Positions 16,894 to 24,649 of a stretch of 64,000 nt of DNA are shown here, in pieces (position 1 is the stretch's first letter; every line of letters begins with the position of its first letter). The notes under the pieces are model-generated. The model was not told the origin of the DNA. It saw only the letters and a program-made list of their open reading frames with translations, and made no database searches. The position numbers were made by a program, and so were the translations under genes. Origin of the DNA: Pseudomonas sp. C2B4 (GTDB taxonomy: Bacteria > Pseudomonadota > Gammaproteobacteria > Pseudomonadales > Pseudomonadaceae); contig NZ_JABFMU010000007.1 of the NCBI RefSeq assembly GCF_013359695.1, positions 100,234-164,233 on the forward strand, in the 5' to 3' direction.

Positions 16894-17903
16894 GATCGAT
16901 CAAAACCCTGCTCGGCAGTTCGCTGCTGGCCCTGAGCCTGATGGCCAACCAGGCACCGGCGGCGGAAAAAAACGCCCCCATCCACTTCGGCGACATCACT
17001 TGGGAAAGCGGCAGCCTCATCACCGAGATCCTGCGCCTGATCGTCGAGAAAGGTTACGGCTACCCGACGGATACGTTGCCGGGCAGCACCGTCAGCCTCG
17101 AAGCGGCGCTGGCCAAGAACGACATTCAGGTGATCGGTGAAGAGTGGGCCGGGCGCAGCCCGGCGTGGGTCAAGGCTGCCGCCGAAGGCAAGGTCTTTGG
17201 CCTGGGCGACACGGTCAAAGGCGCCACCGAAGGTTGGTGGGTGCCCGAATACGTGATCAAGGGCGACCCGGAGCGCGGTATCAAGCCGCTGGCGCCGGAG
17301 CTGAAATCCGTCGCCGACCTGGCCGAATACAAAGACGTGTTTCGCGATCCCGAAGACCCCAGTCGCGGGCGCTTCCTCAACAGCCCTACCGGCTGGACCT
17401 CGGAAATCGTCAACAGCCAGAAACTCAAGGCCTATGACTTGACCGACAGCTTCGTCAACTTCCGTACCGGCTCCGGCGCCGCGCTGGATGCCGAGGTCGC
17501 GTCGTCGATCCGTCGCGGCAAACCGGTGCTGTTCTACTACTGGTCGCCGACGCCGCTGCTGGGTCGCTTCAAACTGGTGAAGCTCGACGAACCGCCATTC
17601 GACGCCGAAGCCTGGAAAACCCTGGCCGATGCCAACAACCCGAACCCCAAGGGCACCCGTTCGATGCCGGCCAGCCTGGCGATCGGTGTGTCCGCGCCGT
17701 TCAAGGCGCAGTACCCGGACCTGGTGGCGTTCTTTGAGAAAGTCGACCTGCCCATCGACCTGCTGAACCAGACCCTGGGCCAAATGAGTGAAAAACGGCA
17801 GAAACCCCGCGAAGTGGCCGAAGCATTTTTGCGTGAACAGCCGCAGGTGTGGACGGGCTGGGTGCCGGGGGAGGTGGCGAGTCGCGTCTCGGCGAGTCTT
17901 TGA
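16890..17903 (+). CDS. Glycine betaine/choline-type (OpuAC) ABC substrate-binding protein
   Basis: This 337-residue periplasmic protein starts with a signal peptide (MRSIKTLLGSSLLALSLMANQ, cleavage after APAA near residue 24). The OpuAC fold is seen in HFGDITWESGSLITEI, LEAALAKNDIQVIGEEW and FYYWSPTPLLGRFKLVKL, which together hold the aromatic cage for quaternary amines. There is no permease or ATPase in the neighbourhood. AAGAGGTCCGC lies just before the ATG, inside the sigma factor gene. It is either an orphan binding protein serving a transporter elsewhere or the sensor partner of the sigma factor. Confidence 0.85.
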   Translation: MRSIKTLLGSSLLALSLMANQAPAAEKNAPIHFGDITWESGSLITEILRLIVEKGYGYPTDTLPGSTVSLEAALAKNDIQVIGEEWAGRSPAWVKAAAEGKVFGLGDTVKGATEGWWVPEYVIKGDPERGIKPLAPELKSVADLAEYKDVFRDPEDPSRGRFLNSPTGWTSEIVNSQKLKAYDLTDSFVNFRTGSGAALDAEVASSIRRGKPVLFYYWSPTPLLGRFKLVKLDEPPFDAEAWKTLADANNPNPKGTRSMPASLAIGVSAPFKAQYPDLVAFFEKVDLPIDLLNQTLGQMSEKRQKPREVAEAFLREQPQVWTGWVPGEVASRVSASL

Positions 17904-18046
17904 ACAGTTTTTTCCCGGGGTGAGGCGCTATAGCACCAGTCGTCGGGTCTGTTATTTCTGACAGTAGACAGGCAATCGCCACAAATCGACTCTGTTCCCT
18001 GCCGGCGCTGGATTTATTCAGTGCTTACAGGGAGCGGAGTTTTTTC

Positions 18047-18706
18047 ATGAACACCCAATGGTACGTTGGAGTCACGGCACTGTGTGTCGGCATCGGCGCA
18101 CTGTTTTTTTCCGCCGGGCATGTCTCGGTCAAGCGCCTCCCCTATACCGCGTTTGAACCCGATATGACGGCTGAGCAAAAAGCCGGGGTGCAGCGGCATA
18201 TTGACCTGCAGTTGCGTCGCAAATCGGGAGGGCAGCAAGTCAGTTCCACACAAGTGGTGTATGCCGACGATTCGATTGTGCTGACGTTCCCGGTACCCGG
18301 TGACGCGGGCCCATCCGACAGCACCTGTGATTACGGTTACTTTTGTGTCTGGGACGGCTTCGATTACACGGGCAGGAAACTGTCGCTGCTCAGCACGCCG
18401 GCCAATCGTATCGTCAACCTCTCGGACTTCGGCATGAACGGCCAGGTCTCGTCCTGGCAGCATCACAACAAGATCCACACGGTGAAAGTCTTCGGCGTGG
18501 ATGGGCCTGGGGCCAAAGGCAACGTGATGATGAGTAATCTCAAGGAAGTGGTATTGGGCAAGGGCTGTTGCCCTTTCAGCATTCCCGATCAGGTCAGCAT
18601 CACGGGCGCCTGGACTGAAATCTATGCTCAAAGCCGGCTGCTCGAACATAACGATCGAATGGTCAGCATTGCGCTGGGGCCCATGTTTTATTTGTTTGCA
18701 CAGTAG
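18047..18706 (+). CDS. Exported protein with peptidase inhibitor I36 / beta-gamma-crystallin-like domain
   Basis: This 219-residue protein has an N-terminal hydrophobic segment (residues 6-24) that may be a signal anchor. Residues 94-140 (CDYGYFCVWDGFDYTGR, then a NLSDFGMNGQVSSW strand) fit the pattern of the I36 family, whose type member is the Streptomyces metalloproteinase inhibitor SMPI, a crystallin-like Greek-key fold. A second cysteine pair (GKGCCPF) follows. ACAGGGAGCGGAG lies upstream. The target, if any, is unknown. The gene stands alone on this strand. Confidence 0.6.
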   Translation: MNTQWYVGVTALCVGIGALFFSAGHVSVKRLPYTAFEPDMTAEQKAGVQRHIDLQLRRKSGGQQVSSTQVVYADDSIVLTFPVPGDAGPSDSTCDYGYFCVWDGFDYTGRKLSLLSTPANRIVNLSDFGMNGQVSSWQHHNKIHTVKVFGVDGPGAKGNVMMSNLKEVVLGKGCCPFSIPDQVSITGAWTEIYAQSRLLEHNDRMVSIALGPMFYLFAQ

Positions 18707-19143
18707 AAAAAGCCTCACGGCCGGGTGATGTCTGACGACGCTGAACCGATTTTGTCCTCAATAGTGGCCGACTAGTGGCCTTGCGCGCCCCTGACGCCTG
18801 TCTATGCTCACTCGTAACTAACTATGTCGGTCGCAATCGGATGTCAGGGATTGAGGCCTCAAGAGTGCGCACGCCAAGGCACCCACGCTGAACAACATGG
18901 AGCGATACGGTAAATGGATTTTGCTTATGAGTACGTTAGGGCTTGCCCGGCTCCGGGCGATCAAGAGAAGGATGTCTTGATGAGGACGTCGCAATAGGGA
19001 CCCTCCGATTCAACATCAACTAATTACCTGACAAGTCCTTCCTTTTGGAGGGGCGCGCGTACCTGTTCCGAGGAACGTAGTGGTGGATGTGAAAGACCCG
19101 TTACTTTCATTTATCAAAAGACCGCGCTTGGGGTGATACGACC
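18707..19143 (+). promoter_or_regulatory. Long structured leader upstream of the BdlA-like gene, no ORF
   Basis: These 437 nt hold no convincing gene. Two hairpins stand back to back: GCCCGG-CT-CCGGGC (18945-18958) and ATCAAGA / TCTTGAT (18960-18981), whose 8-nt loop is GAAGGATG. A GGA in a hairpin loop, close to ARGGAUG, is the signature of RsmA/CsrA binding sites, and further GGA motifs follow (GAGGACG, GGGACC, TTGGAGG, GAGGAAC, GTGGATG). GTTCC-GA-GGAAC near 19069 is another inverted repeat. Post-transcriptional control by RsmA/RsmE is inferred. Confidence 0.5.
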
Positions 19144-20463
19144 ATGTTCAACCTGCATAACAAGGCTGACCTGCTGGAAATCGAACGCTTCAGTTGTGCG
19201 CTGACCGAGGCCAATGCCAAGTTGGCCGCCGTCAGCCGTTCGATGGCAATGATTGAGTTCACCCCGGACGGCATTGTTATCGATGCCAATGAAAATTTTT
19301 GCCGCGCCATGGGTTACAGCGCCGAAGAAGTACGCGGCAAGCATCACCGGATATTCTGCGAAGAGGCGTTTTACCGCAGCGAGGCCTACACCAAATTGTG
19401 GCGTGATCTGGCGCGGGGCGAGGCGGTCAGCGGCACCTTTTCGCGCTTGAACAAGAGCGGCAGGGAAATCTGGCTCGAAGCCAGCTACATGCCGGTGTAC
19501 GGCCCGGATCGCCAGGTTCGCAGCGTGATCAAAGTCGCCACGGACATCACCGACAGGGTCAACAAGGAACACGAAAACCAAAGCATGCTCGCGGCGATCG
19601 GTCGCTCCATGGCGGTGATCGAGTTCACCCCGGATGGCAAGGTGATCGCGGCCAACGAAAACTTCCTCAAGACCATGCATTATTCGCTCAACGAGGTCAT
19701 CGGGCAGCACCACAGTCTGTTCTGTCACCGTGCCGAAGCGGAGTCGTCGGCCTACAAGGCGTTCTGGGCGTCACTCAATCGCGGCGAATATCACTCGCAC
19801 CGTTTCGAACGCAAGGACAAGTATGGTCATACCGTATTCCTCGAAGCGTCCTACAACCCGCTGTTCGACGCCAAGGGGCGGCTGTACAAGGTGGTGAAGT
19901 TTGCCAGCGATATCACCCGGCAGATGACCACCCTGCAAACCGCCGCGGAATCGGCCCACAGCACCTCGGTGCAAAACGACGTCTGCGCGCGCAAGGGCTC
20001 GGAGGTGGTGCAGCAAACGGTGCAGATCATCCAGGACATTTCCAAGGACTTGAACGAAGCCGCGCTGAGCATCGATGCGGTGAGCAAACAGTCCGACATC
20101 ATCGGCACCATCGTGCAGACCATCCGCGGCATCGCCGATCAGACCAACCTGCTGGCGCTGAACGCGGCCATCGAAGCGGCCCGCGCCGGGGAGCATGGGC
20201 GTGGATTCGCGGTGGTGGCCGATGAAGTGCGCAGCCTCGCCGCACGCACGAGCCAGGCGACGGTGGAGATTGTCGATGTGGTGCGCAAGAACCACGATTT
20301 GTCGGTGAGTGCGGTGTCGAGTATGCAATCGAGCCTGAGTCGAACCGGGCTCGGGGTAGAGCTGGCGAACGAGGCGGGGGAGGTGATTCTGGAGATTCAG
20401 CAGGGCTCGCGGCATGTGGTGGATGCGATCAGCCAGTTCAACTCGACCTTGCAGTTGAACTGA
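19144..20463 (+). CDS. bdlA: Soluble PAS-PAS methyl-accepting protein, BdlA-like
   Basis: This 439-residue protein has no transmembrane segment. Two similar PAS domains occupy about residues 30-140 and 150-260 (both begin with a [17 protein letters not shown] motif). A chemoreceptor signalling domain follows ([34 protein letters not shown] hairpin tip around 335-370). The arrangement and length match P. aeruginosa BdlA, which controls biofilm dispersion. The symbol is given by architecture and could be wrong, since pseudomonads have several such proteins. GGGGTGAT precedes the ATG. Confidence 0.75.
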   Translation: MFNLHNKADLLEIERFSCALTEANAKLAAVSRSMAMIEFTPDGIVIDANENFCRAMGYSAEEVRGKHHRIFCEEAFYRSEAYTKLWRDLARGEAVSGTFSRLNKSGREIWLEASYMPVYGPDRQVRSVIKVATDITDRVNKEHENQSMLAAIGRSMAVIEFTPDGKVIAANENFLKTMHYSLNEVIGQHHSLFCHRAEAESSAYKAFWASLNRGEYHSHRFERKDKYGHTVFLEASYNPLFDAKGRLYKVVKFASDITRQMTTLQTAAESAHSTSVQNDVCARKGSEVVQQTVQIIQDISKDLNEAALSIDAVSKQSDIIGTIVQTIRGIADQTNLLALNAAIEAARAGEHGRGFAVVADEVRSLAARTSQATVEIVDVVRKNHDLSVSAVSSMQSSLSRTGLGVELANEAGEVILEIQQGSRHVVDAISQFNSTLQLN

Positions 20464-20477
20464 ACGTAGCTCAGAAC

Positions 20478-20562
20478 CTGTGGGAGCGAGCCTGCTCGCG
20501 ATGGTGGATCAGTCACATTGCTGTCGACTGACACACCATCGCGAGCAAGCTCGCTCCTACAG
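20478..20562. repeat. REPIN with unequal arms
   Basis: The left arm is TGTGGGAGCGAGCCTGCTC, the right arm is of the CAAGCTCGCTCCTACA type, so the two halves come from different sub-variants and pair with two G:T mismatches. Confidence 0.85.
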
Positions 20563-20576
20563 AGAGGCGCGGATTG

Positions 20577-21140
20577 TTAAAGGGAGGCGAGGAATTTATC
20601 CACCACCTGCGCCTTGTTCTGACCGCCGTCCTTTTGCGCTTTCTCGGCCTCCGCCAACTCTCGCTTGTCTTCCATGCGCTGGGCGATTTCCTCACCGACC
20701 TTTTTCTGCTGCTCGGGCGGCATCGCGTCGACTTCTTCCTGGGTCAGCCCCATCTCTTCCAGAATCGCATCGCGCATGCGCTGTTCCGGGGTTTTACTCA
20801 TGTACTCCTTGAACGCGTCGGCGGCCGATTCACCGCCACCGAGTCGCTTGACGACGTCATCCGGCAGCTTGCCTTCAACCATTTGCAGACCCACGCGGGT
20901 TTTGGCGAACGCCTCATCGACGTTGTCGCTGATACGCGTGGTTTCGCTGACCTGTTGCGTAGCCAGTTGAGTGGCGGATTCCTGAACTTGTGTGGTGGCT
21001 TGCGTGGTTTGCGCCTGCACATTGTTTTGCAGGGCCTGGGTCATGACGCTCTGCAGGCCGGCGGCGGCTTCGGCGGTCGGATCTTCACCCGGACGTTTGG
21101 GGAGCGGTGTAACCAGGTTTAATTTTGCACTGACCAACAT
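20577..21140 (-). CDS. Conserved hypothetical protein, helical and charged
   Basis: This 187-residue protein has no signal peptide. The N-terminal half is rich in Gln, Thr and Ala (VQAQTTQATTQVQESATQ), the C-terminal half is acidic-basic and helical (PEQRMRDAILEEMGL, then PEQQKKVGEEIAQRMEDKRE). The start at 21140 (MLVSAKLNLVT) was chosen; the frame is open 15 codons further. No known domain was recognised. Similar proteins occur across Pseudomonas, sometimes near secretion genes, but nothing here points to a function. Confidence 0.7.
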   Translation of the reverse strand: MLVSAKLNLVTPLPKRPGEDPTAEAAAGLQSVMTQALQNNVQAQTTQATTQVQESATQLATQQVSETTRISDNVDEAFAKTRVGLQMVEGKLPDDVVKRLGGGESAADAFKEYMSKTPEQRMRDAILEEMGLTQEEVDAMPPEQQKKVGEEIAQRMEDKRELAEAEKAQKDGGQNKAQVVDKFLASL

Positions 21141-21295
21141 GATGAATAGACCTTGTAGGTGATGGCGGTGCAGTGCGCTGAGCAATTACTGTGCCTGCAC
21201 GATAAATTCTATAAAAATCAGTCGGTTAGTATTTTTGTGGCAAGCGCTGAAGTGAACGGTAGGCAAACGTTTGCCGACGAGCGGCAAAGGCCTGT

Positions 21296-21934
21296 TCAAG
21301 GCAGGCCGTTGCAGCAATGTTTGAGAAAGCCGGGGTGTTGGGCCAGGCGCTTGAAATAATCATCGACGGCCGGGAGGTCGGGTCGCTCCATGGGGGTCAT
21401 CAGCCAGCGATTGACGGACAGACCGATGACGATATCGGCCAGTGTGAATCGGGTCCCGGCGACATAGGCCTTGGTGCTCGCCAATTGGTGTTCGAGGATG
21501 GCCATTTTCTGGTTCCAGCCACGCAGGCCGACTTCCAGGCGATGCGGGTCCTGGAACTCCGGATCCTTGCGCACCAGTGCCATGAACGCATAGACCCATG
21601 ACGCATTGAGTTCGATGGCCTGCCAATCCATCCATTGTTCCACCCGGGCGCGGGCGGCCGGTTCGGTAGGCAGCAACTCGTTGTAGTGATGATGGTGTTT
21701 GCCCGCCAGGTAGCGGCAAATGGTGTTGGACTCCCACAGCGGACCGTTCTCGTCAATGATCACCGGCACCTGCGCGTTGGGATTGAACCTGAGGAATTCC
21801 GGGCTGTGGGTCGAGGCAAAGCCGCTGCCCCAATCCTCGCGCTCGAAGGACAGGCCCAGTTCCTCGCAGGTCCACAGGACTTTGCGGACGTTGATCGACG
21901 AGGCTTTGCCGAGAATTTTCAGTGCATGGTCCAT
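21296..21934 (-). CDS. Glutathione S-transferase family protein
   Basis: This 212-residue cytosolic GST has an N-terminal thioredoxin-like domain: ILGKASSINVRKVLWTCEELGL, then NPNAQVPVI with the cis-proline and ESNTICRYLA for the glutathione gamma-glutamyl group. The C-terminal helical domain has FTLADIVIG (N-capping box). A serine near residue 13 is the likely catalytic residue. The natural substrate is unknown. Confidence 0.9.
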   Translation of the reverse strand: MDHALKILGKASSINVRKVLWTCEELGLSFEREDWGSGFASTHSPEFLRFNPNAQVPVIIDENGPLWESNTICRYLAGKHHHHYNELLPTEPAARARVEQWMDWQAIELNASWVYAFMALVRKDPEFQDPHRLEVGLRGWNQKMAILEHQLASTKAYVAGTRFTLADIVIGLSVNRWLMTPMERPDLPAVDDYFKRLAQHPGFLKHCCNGLP

Positions 21935-22084
21935 GTTGCTACTCCGTCAGCGAATCAAGGCGTCGGAAATCATAGTGAGCCTGCCAACGGTCGACTTCAA
22001 GTGTGTAGGAAGGGTCTGTAGGCAAGGGGTTTCAGAGGATTTCCGCAGGCAGCGATTTCTTGCAGCCTTGCCTACAACTACGCC

Positions 22085-22344
22085 AGAATCCGCCGACTTG
22101 TGCGTCTGGTGTCCGGATTCTATTGTTCCGTGTCGCTGCAAATTCAGCGATCGGGTTTCGCAGCCCGGGTATCTCTAGACGCATGGCGTCCACCGTTCGT
22201 GATCGACTCACGTTATGGCGGCTGTGCGCGGAAGACCTTCGGGTCTACCGGGTTCTAGAGTCCCGGTCTGCGAGCCGCGTACAGCTGCCACCCTCTTCGT
22301 ATCGCAGCGAATCGTGGCAGCTCCATCACTCTAGGAGCATTGCC
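22085..22344 (+). ncRNA. Highly structured leader RNA of the DUF6124 gene
   Basis: At least eight consecutive inverted repeats precede a small gene: AGAATCCG/CGGATTCT (22085-22121), TCGCTG/CAGCGA (22133-22150), CGGG/CCCG (22152-22167), GACGC/GCGTC (22178-22190), CGTGA/TCACG (22198-22212), AGACC-TTCG-GGTCT (22233-22246), ACCGGG/CCCGGT (22247-22267) and AGCTGCCAC/GTGGCAGCT (22283-22322). The loop sequence TCTAGAG (22254-22260) is complementary to CTCTAGA at 22173-22179 and, alternatively, to CTCTAG at 22329-22334, which overlaps the Shine-Dalgarno AGGAG (22333-22337). This is the layout of a cis-acting switch; the signal it might sense is unknown. Confidence 0.7.
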
Positions 22345-22593
22345 ATGTTCAAACCCACGCCCAACCCCCCGCGCAATCCCAGTCCCCTGTTCCTGATCGC
22401 CCCGGGCATCAATAACGAAACCCTGCTGGCCCATGCCTGCGAATCGCTGGCCTCGGCGAGTGTCATGACCAATGACTTTGCGACGTTTCTGGAAGGCACC
22501 CATCGCAACACGGCATTGGCGATTGCACAGATCATCATGCTGGCCGAACTGGCGGTGAATCGGGTGCTGGATAACCTTGATCCGCAGGATTAG
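22345..22593 (+). CDS. DUF6124 (formerly DUF3077) family protein
   Basis: This 82-residue protein starts MFKPTPNPPRNPSP and has the family core LFLIAPGINNETLLAHACESL, a short SASVMTNDF segment and a terminal helix (ALAIAQIIMLAELAVNRVL). Pseudomonas genomes carry several paralogues; their function is unknown. AGGAG lies 8 nt before the ATG. The preceding 260 nt form an elaborate leader RNA, so expression is likely controlled at translation. No other gene belongs to this transcript. Confidence 0.8.
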   Translation: MFKPTPNPPRNPSPLFLIAPGINNETLLAHACESLASASVMTNDFATFLEGTHRNTALAIAQIIMLAELAVNRVLDNLDPQD

Positions 22594-22602
22594 CACCGAA
22601 CC

Positions 22603-22753
22603 TTGTGGCGAGGGGATGTCTGTGGCGAGGGGATTTATCCCCGTTGGGGCGCGGAGCGGCCCTACACCCTGACACTGTGGTCTATCAGACAGAACGCGTT
22701 GCCGGGTTTTAGGGCTGCTGCGCAGCCCAACGGGGATAAATCCCCTCGCCACA
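22603..22753. repeat. REPIN of a second family (GII, GGCGAGGGGATTTATCCCC)
   Basis: Arms TGTGGCGAGGGGATTTATCC (from 22621) and the complement ending at 22753 enclose about 85 nt. A partial third arm, TTGTGGCGAGGGGATG, lies directly upstream at 22603-22618. This family is distinct from the GI REPs that dominate the window. Confidence 0.85.
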
Positions 22754-22786
22754 GTGAATCTCCCTCCCATAAGAATAAAGTCGTGC

Positions 22787-23818
22787 TTAGGTACTCTCGC
22801 GCACCTTCAACTCAAACCCCATGTCCTGCACCGGTTTGGCCACGGTGTTGCCGGCCATCAGTGTCAGCATCTGCTCCGCCGCGCGGCGGCCGATGGCTTC
22901 GCGTGGGGTGCTGATGCTGCTCAGGCGGGGGACCATGTGGGCCGAGGCGGGCAGGTCGTTGAAGCCGAGGATGGCCACCTGCTCGGGGATCTTGATGCCG
23001 CAGCGCATGGCTTCGAGCAACGCGCCCTGGGCCAGGTCGTCGTTGCCGAAGAAGATCGCATCGACATCAGGATGATTGGCCATCATCTGCAAAAACAACT
23101 CGCCACCCAAACCGACTGAAGAGGGGCGGGGGGTCAGCACTTCCAGTGCCGGGTCGTACAGACTGGCCTTTTGCAGGGCACGGCGGAAACCTTCGCCACG
23201 CAGCAATGTGCGCTGATCGAGTTGCGCGCCGATGTAGGCCAGGCGCTTGCGACCACGGGACAGCAAATGCTCGGCAGCCGTTTCGCCAGCAGCCAGCTGC
23301 GAAAAGCCGACGCAATTGAGGCCGTCGGCGCTGTCCAGTTCCATCATGTACACGCAGGGAATGTTGCTCGCCTCGATCATGCGTCGCGAGCTTTCCGTGC
23401 GGTCGAAACCGGTGAGCAGCAAGCCGCGTGGCTGATAGGCCATGTAGTTGCGCAGCAGGTTTTCTTCTTCGTCGCGGGAATAGTGGAAGTTGCCGATCAG
23501 CACTTCGAAGCCTTTGGGGCGCAAAACCTGATGAATGGCTTCCAGGGTGTCGATGAACAACAGGTTGGACAGCGACGGCACCAACACCACCACCGAATGG
23601 CTCTGGGCCGAGGCCAGGGCGCGGGCCGCGGAGTTGACCACATAATTGAGTTCCAGCGCCGCGTTCTGCACCTTTTCCACCAGTTCGGTGGCTACGGTGC
23701 TGACGCCGCGCAAGGCACGGGACGCTGTGATCGGGCTGACACCGGCCAGGCGCGCGACTTCGTTCAGGGTAGGGCGGCCAGTGGTGCGCGTATTTTTATC
23801 GTTCTTGGTTGAGTTCAT
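22787..23818 (-). CDS. gntR: LacI-family gluconate utilisation repressor GntR
   Basis: This 343-residue regulator has an N-terminal LacI helix-turn-helix (PTLNEVARLAGVSPITASRAL, then RGVSTVATELVEKV and a hinge) and a periplasmic-binding-type effector domain. Length and position divergent from gntK and gntP match the Pseudomonas GntR. It represses gluconate uptake and phosphorylation and is released by gluconate or 6-phosphogluconate. The frame is open 42 codons upstream, but MNSTKNDKNTRTTGRPT is the expected start. TAGCGCT operators lie upstream of its own gene and of both targets. Confidence 0.9.
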   Translation of the reverse strand: MNSTKNDKNTRTTGRPTLNEVARLAGVSPITASRALRGVSTVATELVEKVQNAALELNYVVNSAARALASAQSHSVVVLVPSLSNLLFIDTLEAIHQVLRPKGFEVLIGNFHYSRDEEENLLRNYMAYQPRGLLLTGFDRTESSRRMIEASNIPCVYMMELDSADGLNCVGFSQLAAGETAAEHLLSRGRKRLAYIGAQLDQRTLLRGEGFRRALQKASLYDPALEVLTPRPSSVGLGGELFLQMMANHPDVDAIFFGNDDLAQGALLEAMRCGIKIPEQVAILGFNDLPASAHMVPRLSSISTPREAIGRRAAEQMLTLMAGNTVAKPVQDMGFELKVREST

Positions 23819-23849
23819 CGACGGCTTGCCAAACAAAATACAAGGCACT

Positions 23850-23864
23850 AAGGTAGCGCTGTCT
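23850..23864. promoter_or_regulatory. GntR operator, copy 1 (gntR side)
   Basis: AAGGTAGCGCTGTCT contains the palindromic core AGCGCT. The same 13 to 15 bases recur at 24002-24016 and 24580-24594. This copy is nearest the gntR start and suits autoregulation. Confidence 0.65.
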
Positions 23865-24001
23865 CGATGCAGCTGCAAATGCGTGAGCGGGGGTTCGCCT
23901 GATCCTCGCTTTTTGGCGTTGGGAACAAACATGCTGCAACCCACAAAATGACAAGAAAGGCGTCGGCAACTCCTGCTTTTGGTCTAGTGTCATAACTGGC
24001 A

Positions 24002-24016
24002 AAGGTAGCGCTGTCT
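24002..24016. promoter_or_regulatory. GntR operator, copy 2 (gntK side)
   Basis: AAGGTAGCGCTGTCT is identical to copy 1 and 18 nt before the gntK start, a position that would block transcription of gntK. Confidence 0.65.
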
Positions 24017-24033
24017 GCGCGCTGAGGTGTTAC

Positions 24034-24567
24034 ATGAATCATCCCATCACCGCCCTGGTCATCATGGGCGTTGCCGGTTGCGGCAAGACGTGCGTCAGCG
24101 AGGCCCTGTGCCAGCTCAGCGGCGCCACTGCCATTGAAGGCGACTCTTTCCACCCTGCCGCCAATATCGAAAAGATGAGCGCGGGTATCCCCCTGAACGA
24201 TGAAGACCGTGCCGGCTGGCTCGACAGCCTGTGCGATGAACTGCGCCGTGTCGATGCCCTGGGCCAGCGCCCGGTGCTGACCTGCTCGGCCCTCAAGCAC
24301 ATTTACCGCGAACGCTTGCGCAGTGCCTTGCCGGGCCTGGGCTTCGTGTTCCTGGAACTGACCCCCGAAGTCGCCGCCGACCGTGTTTCCCATCGGCCGG
24401 GCCATTTCATGCCGTCGACGCTGATCGACAGCCAGTTCGCCACCCTCGAATCCCCCGTCGGTGAGCCGCTGACCCTGGCCCTCGATGCCTCGACCCACAG
24501 CGTCGATCAGTTGGCGGTGCAAGCCCACCACTGGTGGCTCGAGCACGGCCTGAAACGCGCCGGTTAA
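24034..24567 (+). CDS. gntK: Gluconokinase
   Basis: This 177-residue P-loop kinase phosphorylates gluconate to 6-phosphogluconate, feeding the Entner-Doudoroff pathway. Walker A is GVAGCGKT (12-19); EGDSFHP and ADRVSHRPGHFMP are gluconokinase-specific substrate motifs, and CSALKHIYRERLR is typical. It is divergent from gntR and followed 82 nt later by the permease gene. Confidence 0.95.
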   Translation: MNHPITALVIMGVAGCGKTCVSEALCQLSGATAIEGDSFHPAANIEKMSAGIPLNDEDRAGWLDSLCDELRRVDALGQRPVLTCSALKHIYRERLRSALPGLGFVFLELTPEVAADRVSHRPGHFMPSTLIDSQFATLESPVGEPLTLALDASTHSVDQLAVQAHHWWLEHGLKRAG

Positions 24568-24579
24568 ATTTTGCTCGAA

Positions 24580-24594
24580 GAGATAGCGCTGTCC
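24580..24594. promoter_or_regulatory. GntR operator, copy 3 (gntP side)
   Basis: GAGATAGCGCTGTCC lies between gntK and the permease gene, 56 nt before the permease start, so gntP probably has its own GntR-controlled promoter besides read-through from gntK. Confidence 0.6.
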
Positions 24595-24649
24595 TTATGG
24601 CTTTCGAATTACCCGCTTTAATAACAACAACAACCAGGAGACACCCCTA

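Noticed and set aside
18896..18979. Short frame of about 28 codons (MERYGKWILLM...) in the leader of the BdlA-like gene
   Set aside because: No ribosome binding site and it overlaps the hairpins; more probably leader RNA than a peptide gene.
23819..23944. 42-codon upstream extension of gntR
   Set aside because: It would cover the operator region and lacks a ribosome binding site; the 343-residue form equals the known GntR length.
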